DNA of 14,301 nt from an uncultured Alistipes sp. GTDB lineage: Bacteria; Bacteroidota; Bacteroidia; Bacteroidales; Rikenellaceae. The stretch is taken from assembly GCA_900552955.1 (NCBI GenBank), contig USBO01000040.1, forward strand, positions 1-14,301, read 5' to 3'. Each line of letters opens with the position of its first letter. The first letter of the stretch is position 1. Shown here one piece after another: positions 6,714 through 13,135 of this stretch. The notes under the pieces were generated by a model that saw only the letters and a program-made list of their open reading frames with translations, was not told the origin of the DNA and made no database searches. Both the position numbers and the translations under genes were made by a program.

Positions 6714-7187
6714 CTACAACAGCGCTGCCGCGCCCTTCACGGCGTAGAGAATGGCGGCGTAGCGCAGCACCTTGCCGGCGAACATGGCCAGCGTGGTGAT
6801 CCACACGTTGCTGCGCATCAGCCCCAGCAGAATGGCGATCGCCTCGCCGATGTAGGGCAGGAAGGCGAAAAAGGCGCTCCACGCCCCCTTCCCCGCGAGG
6901 AAGCGTTCGGCGCGGTCGAGCTGCTTCTCGCCGATGCCGAGGTATTTGCCGAACCACTCGCGCTTGCCCAGGTGGCCGATCCAGTAGCAGGTCATGCCGC
7001 CGCCGGTGTTGCCCGTGGCGGCCGCCAGCAGGCAGAGCGCAGGGTCGAGCCCCATGCGGATCAGGATCACCATCACCGCTTCCGAGCTGAAGGGGACGAT
7101 GCTGCCCGCCACGAAGGCCGAGAGAAAGAGGCCCCAATAGCCCCAGTCGATGCAGAGTTGCGTGATCGTGTCCAGGAATCCTTCCAT
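6714..7187 (-). CDS. YqaA/DedA-family (VTT domain) inner-membrane protein
   Basis: This 157-residue polytopic membrane protein resembles the small YqaA branch of the DedA (VTT/SNARE-associated) superfamily. Hydrophobic stretches lie near 18-32, 36-58, 104-122 and 128-156. Conserved features are the re-entrant-loop sequence VPFSSEAV (31-38), the glycine-rich GNTGGGMTCYWIG (59-71) and FLPYIGEAIAILLGLMR (109-125). DedA proteins move lipids such as undecaprenyl phosphate or phosphatidylethanolamine across the membrane. For the YqaA branch the substrate is not established. The start ATG lies 1 nt past the TAA of the preceding gene, so translation is probably coupled. The following msrB begins 36 nt after its stop. 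Confidence in the family is high and in any precise function low. Confidence 0.88.
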   Translation of the reverse strand: MEGFLDTITQLCIDWGYWGLFLSAFVAGSIVPFSSEAVMVILIRMGLDPALCLLAAATGNTGGGMTCYWIGHLGKREWFGKYLGIGEKQLDRAERFLAGKGAWSAFFAFLPYIGEAIAILLGLMRSNVWITTLAMFAGKVLRYAAILYAVKGAAALL

Positions 7188-7188
7188 G

Positions 7189-7743
7189 TTATCGGGCGGT
7201 TCGGCGCAGCAGGTCGTCGAGCAGCGCTTCGAGCGAGTCGTAAAGCGGCACGTCGTAGCGACGACAGGTGATGCGCACGTTGTCGTAACGGTAATAGTCG
7301 GGGCTGCATGCCACCAGCAGCCTGCCCGAGCGGGCGTGGAGCCCCATTTCGAGCAGCGAGATCGGCGAGCGGCTGTCGCCCAAGAGGTTCATCACGATGA
7401 GGTCGGCCGCTTCGAGGTGCGCCAGCTCCCACGCGATCTGATGCTCCATCTCGGCGGGCGTGGCGCGGAACTCCCGCCGCCGCGGGTTGAAGAAGAGCCA
7501 GCGGCCGCCCACGCTGTCGCGGAAGCGGGTCACGAGGGCCGCTTGCCAGTCGGCGCTGCGGCCCATGTCGATCGTGCCGGCGAGGAATACCTTGCGGTAT
7601 TGCGTCGAGTCGACCGTGTGCGACCGCCAGCGGGGCTGGTATTCGGCCACGTCGTCCGCCGGCGCCGGAGCTGCGGGCCCGCAGGCGACGCACAGCGCTG
7701 CGGCGACGAGAAGGGAGCCGAGGAGCGATGCCGGATGTTTCAT
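7189..7743 (-). CDS. Predicted lipoprotein with nucleoside 2-deoxyribosyltransferase-like domain
   Basis: From ATG 7743 the protein has 184 residues. The first 21 (positive MKH, then SLLGSLLVAAALCVAC) look like a lipoprotein signal with C21 as lipidated cysteine. The -3 residue is Cys, so the lipobox is imperfect and an ordinary signal peptide is possible. The rest resembles the nucleoside 2-deoxyribosyltransferase-like fold (Nuc_deoxyri_tr2 type). Features are the first strand KVFLAGTIDM (51-60), W66, FNPRR (85-89), HQIAWELAHL (101-110), the strand ADLIVMNLL (113-121), and SPISLLEMGLHA (126-137) with E132 at the family's nucleophile position. Known relatives cleave or exchange the base of deoxynucleosides in the cytoplasm, so export would be odd. 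Its ATG overlaps the mqnC stop by 4 nt. Activity is uncertain and the fold assignment is moderately sure. Confidence 0.75.
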   Translation of the reverse strand: MKHPASLLGSLLVAAALCVACGPAAPAPADDVAEYQPRWRSHTVDSTQYRKVFLAGTIDMGRSADWQAALVTRFRDSVGGRWLFFNPRRREFRATPAEMEHQIAWELAHLEAADLIVMNLLGDSRSPISLLEMGLHARSGRLLVACSPDYYRYDNVRITCRRYDVPLYDSLEALLDDLLRRTAR

Positions 7744-8852
7744 GCGGGAGAGTGCTGAGGCGGCCACGGCCGCGGTTCGTAGAGTTGGTTGCGCAGGCGC
7801 GGCGTGAAGCCCGCTTCACGGATCGCCTGCCGGATGCCCTCGGCGTCGAAGCGGTTGTTGGCACCGGCCGACGAGACGACATGCTCCTCGATCATGATCG
7901 ACCCCATGTCGTTGGCACCGCTGTGGAGCGACGTCTGCGCTGTGGAGCGGCCGACGGTGAGCCACGAAGCCTGAATGTTGGGGATATTGTTCAGTATCAG
8001 CCGGCTGACGGCGATGATGCGGATGTACTCGAGCGGCGAGAAGTCGGTGGCCGTCCCTTCGGCCTCGAGCTGCGTGCCCGTCGAGCGGAAAATCCACGGG
8101 ATGAAGGCCAGAAACCCGGGCTTGCCTGCGGGGCAGCGCGCCTGAAGGTCGCGGATCGCCAGCAGGTGGTCGATGCGCTGGCGCGGCGTCTCGATATGGC
8201 CGTACATCATCGTGGCCGAGGTGGCCAGCCCCAGCGTGTGGGCCTCGTGCATCACCGCGAGCCACGACTCCGCCGAGGGTTTGGCTGGCGAGATTCTGCG
8301 CCGTACGGCGGGGTCGAGTATCTCGGCTCCGGCTCCCGGCAGCGAGTCCAGTCCGGCAGCCATGAGGCGGCGGAGCGTCTCGATTGTCGTGAGGCCGCTC
8401 ACCCGGGCGATGTGCGCCACCTCGGGCGCGCCGAGCGCATGGAGCCGGACGTCGGGGAACATCCGCTTCAGGTCGCGGAACAGCTCCTCGTAGAAGGCGA
8501 TGCCGAGCCGCGGATGGAGTCCGCCCTGCAACAGCAGTTGGTCGCCGCCCAGCGCAAGCGTTTGCGCAATCTTCCGGCGGTACTCCTCGCGCGTGGTGAT
8601 GAAGGCACGCTGCGTGTCGTGGGGCTTGCAGTGGAAGTTGCAGAACTTGCAGCCCGAGATGCAGACGTTGGTGATGTTGACGTTGCGGTCGATCTGCCAC
8701 GTCACGACCGTCGGATCGGCCACCGTCGCACGCCGCACGGCGTCGGCCGCCGCGGCCAGCTCCTGCACGGGCGTGCGCTCGTAGAGCGCGTAGGCTTCGT
8801 CGCGCGTGAGCGGCTCGCGCCGCACGGCCTTGTCGAGAATACGGGCGGTCAT
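7740..8852 (-). CDS. mqnC: Cyclic dehypoxanthinyl futalosine synthase MqnC (radical SAM)
   Basis: This protein of 370 residues is a radical SAM enzyme of the futalosine route to menaquinone. It converts dehypoxanthine futalosine to its cyclic form in the cytoplasm. The [4Fe-4S] motif CISGCKFC gives C64, C68 and C71. Other family features are TWQIDRNVNITN (51-62), GGDQLLLQGGLHP (102-114), the FPDVRLHAL strand (132-140) and GFLAFIPWIFRSTGTQL in the C-terminal half. The GxHP and FIPW-type motifs separate MqnC from the related aminofutalosine synthase MqnE. The start ATG 8852 overlaps the TGA of rnr by one base. The longer upstream frame is rejected because it runs through the rnr coding region. 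No other mqn gene is in the window. Confidence 0.93.
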   Translation of the reverse strand: MTARILDKAVRREPLTRDEAYALYERTPVQELAAAADAVRRATVADPTVVTWQIDRNVNITNVCISGCKFCNFHCKPHDTQRAFITTREEYRRKIAQTLALGGDQLLLQGGLHPRLGIAFYEELFRDLKRMFPDVRLHALGAPEVAHIARVSGLTTIETLRRLMAAGLDSLPGAGAEILDPAVRRRISPAKPSAESWLAVMHEAHTLGLATSATMMYGHIETPRQRIDHLLAIRDLQARCPAGKPGFLAFIPWIFRSTGTQLEAEGTATDFSPLEYIRIIAVSRLILNNIPNIQASWLTVGRSTAQTSLHSGANDMGSIMIEEHVVSSAGANNRFDAEGIRQAIREAGFTPRLRNQLYEPRPWPPQHSPA

Positions 8853-11053
8853 CAGCGGCGGCGTTTTACCTGGGGGCGTCGGCGGCGTTTTCGCGGTGCG
8901 TCGTCCTGCGGCGCATCGGGCAGCACCATGTCGAAATCGAGCAGGCGTTTCTGCAGGTCGGCGCGCTTGACGCGGATGCGCACGGCGTCGCCCAGCGTGA
9001 AGCGGCGGCCCGTCGAACGGCCCGTGGCGGTGTATTCGGCCGGATCGAAGTCGTAGAAGTCGTCGCGCAGGTCGCGCATCGCCACCAGTCCTTCGATGTG
9101 GTTCTCGTCGATCTCGACGAAGATGCCCCAATCCGTGATGCCCGAGATGTGGCCGTCGTACTCCTGTCCCAGACGCTCGGTCATGAACTCGACCGTCTTG
9201 TACTTGATCGAGGCGCGTTCGGCTTCAGCGGCGACCACTTCGCGTTCGGAGGCGTGTTCGCACAGCGCCTCGAACTTGGCCTTGTCGGCCGTTTTGCCGC
9301 CTTCGAGGTAGCGGGCCAGCAGCCGGTGCACCATCATGTCGGGGTAGCGGCGGATCGGCGAGGTGAAGTGTGTGTAGTAGGGGAAGGCCAAGCCGTAGTG
9401 GCCGATGTTGTCGGTGGTGTAGTAGGCTTTGGCCATCGAGCGCACGGCCAGCGTCGAGACGACGTTCTCCTCGGGGCAGTTCTTGACCTTCTGGAAGAGC
9501 TTGTTCATCTCCTTGGCCACGGCGCGGCCCTCGGCGGCCTTGAAGATGTGGCCGAAGCGGAGGATGAACTGCCGGAAACTCTGCAACTTGTCGGGATTCG
9601 GTTCGTCGTGGACGCGGTAGACCATCGTGCGGCGCGACTTGCGTCCGCGCACCTTGCCGCAGAACTCCGCCACGCGGCGGTTGGCCAGCAGCATGAACTC
9701 CTCGATCATCTGGTTGGCCTCCTTCTGCTCTTTGAAACAGACGCCCAGCGGGCGGCCCTTTTCGTCGAGACGGAATTTGACCTCGGCGCGGTCGAAGCCG
9801 ATCGCACCGCTGCGGAACCGCTCGCGGCGCAACGCCTGCGCCAGCCGGTTGAGTGTGAGGATCTCCTCGGCGTAATCGCCCTTGCCGGTCTCGATCACCT
9901 GCTGCGCCTCCTCGTAGGCGAAGCGGCGGTCGGAGTAGATCACCGTGCGGCCGAACCACTCGTCGAGGATTTCGAGGTCGTCGTTGAGGGTGAATACCGC
10001 CGAGAAACAGAGGCTCTCCTCGTGCGGCCGCAGCGAGCAGAGCTCGTTGCAGAGCCGTTCGGGCAGCATCGGCACGGTGCGGTCGACCAGATAGACCGAC
10101 GTGCCGCGCGCCTCGGCCTCGGTGTCGACCACCGATCCGGGCCGCACGTAGTGGGTCACGTCGGCGATGTGGACGCCCACCTCCCAGACGCCGTCGCGGA
10201 GCTTGCGCACCGACAGCGCGTCGTCGAAGTCCTTGGCGTCGGCCGGATCGACGGTGAAGGTCGTCGTCTGCCGGAAGTCGCGCCGCTCGGCGTAGTCCTT
10301 CGCCGTGATGCGGCTCGGGATGGCGCGGGCAGCCGCCTCGACCTCCTCCTCGAAGCGGTAGGGCAGGTCGTATTCGGCCAGGATGGCGTGCATCTCGGTG
10401 TCGTTGTCGCCCGCGCGGCCCAGTACGTCGACCAGCTCGCCCACGGGGCTTTTCGTGCCGGGAGCCCACTCGACGATGCGCACCACGACCTTGTCACCGT
10501 CGTTCACGCCGTCGCACGCGCCTTTGGGGAGGTAGACGTCGACGGGCATCTTGCGCGAGTCGATGCGCACGAAGACGTTGTGTTCGCTGACCTCGGCCGT
10601 GCCCACATAGGGTTTGCGGTTGCGTTCGACGATGGCGACGATCTCGCCTTCGGCGGAGTTGCGTCCCCGCGCCTTGCGGGTCGGCACCAGTTGCACGCGG
10701 TCGCCGTCGAGTGCGCCCAGCGAGTTGCGCGCGTGGACGAAGACCGGTTCCTCCGCCCCTTCGATTCGCACGAACATGGCACCGGTGGCCAGCATGTCGA
10801 CCGTTCCCTCCATTCGGGGGCGCCGGGCGGAGCTCAGGCGGTACTTTTCGTGGGAGCAGCTCTCGATGACGCCTTCGGCGAGCAGTTGCTCGACGATCTG
10901 CATCGTCTCGCGGCGTCCCTCCTTCGTGGCGCCGCCCGACGCCGAGGCGAGGTGGCGCAGCGAGAATTTGTTGTCGGGCAGTTGCCGGAAGAGCTCCAGA
11001 ATCAGGGCGGCGCGTTCGCCGTCGTTATGAGTTTGTTTTTTCGTTCGTGTCAT
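8852..11053 (-). CDS. rnr: Ribonuclease R
   Basis: This 733-residue processive 3'-5' exoribonuclease degrades structured RNA, including mRNA fragments and defective rRNA. Domain order: an N-terminal winged-helix region (about 10-72), cold-shock/OB domains (about 80-240, with GTVDMLATGAMFVRI), the RNB catalytic domain (about 255-590), an S1 domain (about 640-720, starting GQEYDGHISGITDWGIFVEI) and a very basic tail (RKRRRRPQVKRRR). The catalytic acidic cluster DPADAKDFDDA gives D269, D275, D277 and D278. HFTSPIRRYPDMMVHRLL is the conserved RNB C-terminal signature. Length is normal for a Bacteroidota RNase R. The ATG 11053 overlaps the stop of the M20 gene by 4 nt (ATGA), and its own TGA shares one base with the mqnC start, so all three are probably translationally coupled. 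Confidence 0.96.
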   Translation of the reverse strand: MTRTKKQTHNDGERAALILELFRQLPDNKFSLRHLASASGGATKEGRRETMQIVEQLLAEGVIESCSHEKYRLSSARRPRMEGTVDMLATGAMFVRIEGAEEPVFVHARNSLGALDGDRVQLVPTRKARGRNSAEGEIVAIVERNRKPYVGTAEVSEHNVFVRIDSRKMPVDVYLPKGACDGVNDGDKVVVRIVEWAPGTKSPVGELVDVLGRAGDNDTEMHAILAEYDLPYRFEEEVEAAARAIPSRITAKDYAERRDFRQTTTFTVDPADAKDFDDALSVRKLRDGVWEVGVHIADVTHYVRPGSVVDTEAEARGTSVYLVDRTVPMLPERLCNELCSLRPHEESLCFSAVFTLNDDLEILDEWFGRTVIYSDRRFAYEEAQQVIETGKGDYAEEILTLNRLAQALRRERFRSGAIGFDRAEVKFRLDEKGRPLGVCFKEQKEANQMIEEFMLLANRRVAEFCGKVRGRKSRRTMVYRVHDEPNPDKLQSFRQFILRFGHIFKAAEGRAVAKEMNKLFQKVKNCPEENVVSTLAVRSMAKAYYTTDNIGHYGLAFPYYTHFTSPIRRYPDMMVHRLLARYLEGGKTADKAKFEALCEHASEREVVAAEAERASIKYKTVEFMTERLGQEYDGHISGITDWGIFVEIDENHIEGLVAMRDLRDDFYDFDPAEYTATGRSTGRRFTLGDAVRIRVKRADLQKRLLDFDMVLPDAPQDDAPRKRRRRPQVKRRR

Positions 11054-12165
11054 TTTTCATTCAACAGTTTGAGGGCCAGCGCTTCCATGTAAGCGATGCC
11101 CGCGGTGATGGCCCTCTCGTCGGGCGAGAAGGTCGATGTGTGGGGTTTGCCCGATGCTGAGCCGACGCCCAGCCGGTAGAAGAGCGAGGGGTAGCGGTGG
11201 GTGTAGAACCCGAAATCCTCGGCCGTCGTGCGCAGCGGCAGGTCGACGGCTTCCCACCGCTCGGCGGCGAGGCTGCGGGCGACGGCCGTGAGCGCAGGGT
11301 CGTTGACCACGCAGGGGTAGCCGCGGCCGATGTCGACGGCCGTGCGGGTGCCGTGCCGGCGGTCGGTGGCGGCCGCCGCGGCGCGGATGGCGTCGTAGGA
11401 GGCGCTGCGCAGCGTCTCGTCGAAGGTGCGTAGCGTCCCTTCGAGGCGCACGTCGTCGGGGACGACGTTCGTCGCGCCGTCGGCCTCGATGCGGCCGATC
11501 GAGAGGACGCGCTCCGGCAGATTGAGGTCGAGCAGTCCGCTCACGAGCTCGGCGGCCGCCGCCACGGGGTCGTGCAGTTGATTGCGCAGCGCGGCGTGAC
11601 CGCCCGTGCCGTGCACCGTGAAGCGCAGTTCGTCGCTCGAGGCCATGTACTTGCCCGCGCGGAAGCCGAACGTCCCCACCTCGAGCGACGGCTCGACGTG
11701 TTCGCCCACGACGGCCCGCACGTCGTAGTCGGCGAAAGGCTCTTCGGCCAGCACCAGCGACGCACCGCCCGGGTTGCACTCCTCGCCCGGCTGGAAGAGC
11801 CCGAACAGCGTCCCTTCGAAGTCGCGCAAACGGTTGAGCCGCCGCAGAACGCCCATCACCACGGCCGTGTGGAGGTCGTGGCCGCAGGCGTGCATCACCC
11901 CGTCGTTGAGCGACCGCCACGCCACGTCGGCCTGTTCGCGGATCGGCAGCGCGTCGATGTCGGCGCGCAGCACGACGGCACGCCGCAGGTCGCCGCGGCC
12001 CTCGATGCGGGCCAACACGCCTGTGCGGGCGACGGTGCGGTGGGCGATGCCCAGCGCGTCGAGCGTGCGGGCGATGCGGTCGTGGGTCTCGGTTTCGCGA
12101 AACGAGAGTTCGGGCCGGCGGTGCAGCGCGCGGCGGAAAGCGATGCTGTCGAATTCGTCGGTCAT
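11050..12165 (-). CDS. M20D-family metallo-amidohydrolase (N-acyl amino acid deacylase-like)
   Basis: This 371-residue cytoplasmic hydrolase has no signal peptide. Members cleave N-acyl amino acids (hippurate, IAA-amino acids, N-acetyl-diaminopimelate). The metal ligands of M20D are all visible: C94 and H96 in MHACGHDLHT, E129 in LFQPGEECNPGG, H156 in GEHVEPSLEVG and H342 in GKPHTSTFSPDE. E128 is the likely general base. The dimerisation (lid) domain occupies about 175-285 and begins ELRFTVHGTGGHAA. EDFGFY at 316-321 is another family hallmark. ATG 12165 was chosen because the longer frame reads into metF on the wrong register. The gene lies 2 nt after metF and overlaps rnr by 4 nt. The exact substrate cannot be read from sequence. 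Confidence 0.92.
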   Translation of the reverse strand: MTDEFDSIAFRRALHRRPELSFRETETHDRIARTLDALGIAHRTVARTGVLARIEGRGDLRRAVVLRADIDALPIREQADVAWRSLNDGVMHACGHDLHTAVVMGVLRRLNRLRDFEGTLFGLFQPGEECNPGGASLVLAEEPFADYDVRAVVGEHVEPSLEVGTFGFRAGKYMASSDELRFTVHGTGGHAALRNQLHDPVAAAAELVSGLLDLNLPERVLSIGRIEADGATNVVPDDVRLEGTLRTFDETLRSASYDAIRAAAAATDRRHGTRTAVDIGRGYPCVVNDPALTAVARSLAAERWEAVDLPLRTTAEDFGFYTHRYPSLFYRLGVGSASGKPHTSTFSPDERAITAGIAYMEALALKLLNEK

Positions 12166-12167
12166 GG

Positions 12168-13133
12168 TCAGAATGCCTCTTTGATGATCTGCCGCACGTT
12201 CTCGGCGCGGCCCATCGTGTAGAAATGGATCACGGGTACGCCGGCGGCCTTCAGCTGGCGGCACTGGTCGACGGCCCACTCCACGCCGATGCGGCGGATC
12301 GCCTCGGGGCGGTCGGCATGCGCCTCGACCTCGCGGCGCAGCGCCTCGGGCAGCGCGATGGCGAAGGTCTCGGGCAGCAGCGCGAGCTGCCGCAGCGTTG
12401 AGAGCGGTTTGAGTCCCGGAATGATCGGCACGTCGATCCCCGCGGCGCGGCAGCGGCCGATGAAGGCGAGGATGCAGTCGGCGTCGTAGCAGATCTGGGT
12501 CATGACGTAGTCGGCGCCCGCGTCGACCTTGGCCTTGAGGTGGCGCAGGTCGCTCTCGGCGTCGAGGGCGTCGATGTGTTTCTCGGGGTAGCCCGCCACG
12601 CCGATCGAGAACTTCGAGTGGTGGCACTCCTCCGCCTCGCCGTCGACGAACTCGCCGCGGTTCATCGCCGCGATCTGCCGCACGAGGTCGATGGCGTGCG
12701 AGTGGCCCTGGGGGTGGGGCATGAAGTGCCGTTCGTTGGGGCCGCAGTCGCCGCGCAGCGCCAGCACGTTGTGCAGCCCCAGGAAATCCATGTCGATGAG
12801 CGCGTCCTCGATGTCGTAGCGCGACAGTCCGCCGCAGATCAGGTGCGGCACCGCCTCGATGCCGAAGCGGTCGCGGATGGCGGCCGAGATGCCCACCGTG
12901 CCCGGGCGGCGCCGCACGCGGTGCCACTCCATGTGACCGTCGGGGCTGATCGTCTCCTTGATGCTCTCGCGGTGGAAGGTGATGTTGACGAAGGCGGGGC
13001 CGAACGCGCTCAGCGCTTCGACCGTGGCGAAGACGCTGCGCGTGCCGTCGCCCTTGAGCGGCGGCAGCAGCTCGAACGAGAAGCGGGTCGTGCCTGCGGC
13101 GGAGGCGTCGCGGATGATGTCCAGTACGTTCAT
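12168..13133 (-). CDS. metF: Methylenetetrahydrofolate reductase MetF
   Basis: This protein of 321 residues is a TIM-barrel flavoenzyme. It reduces 5,10-methylene-THF to 5-methyl-THF, the methyl donor for the methionine synthase encoded just upstream. The catalytic Glu is E21 in FSFELLPPLKG. NVLALRGD (122-129) carries the conserved Asp that contacts FAD and folate. GVAGYPEKH (178-186) and ADYVMTQICYD (207-217), with Q213, complete the folate site. The length is close to that of bacterial MetF (about 300). The start at ATG 13133 is 2 nt after the metH TGA, giving TGACCATG, and the same 8-nt junction links it to the next gene. No odd residues were seen. Confidence 0.95.
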   Translation of the reverse strand: MNVLDIIRDASAAGTTRFSFELLPPLKGDGTRSVFATVEALSAFGPAFVNITFHRESIKETISPDGHMEWHRVRRRPGTVGISAAIRDRFGIEAVPHLICGGLSRYDIEDALIDMDFLGLHNVLALRGDCGPNERHFMPHPQGHSHAIDLVRQIAAMNRGEFVDGEAEECHHSKFSIGVAGYPEKHIDALDAESDLRHLKAKVDAGADYVMTQICYDADCILAFIGRCRAAGIDVPIIPGLKPLSTLRQLALLPETFAIALPEALRREVEAHADRPEAIRRIGVEWAVDQCRQLKAAGVPVIHFYTMGRAENVRQIIKEAF

Positions 13134-13135
13134 GG

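Noticed and set aside
8853..9131. N-terminal extension of mqnC
   Set aside because: The extra 93 codons overlap rnr in another frame and give an Arg/Pro-rich sequence unlike any radical SAM protein. ATG 8852 matches the family start.
9098..11092. 664-codon plus-strand open frame opposite rnr
   Set aside because: It is register-matched antisense of a clear RNase R gene with all catalytic motifs. The Val/Ala/Arg-rich translation has no family resemblance.
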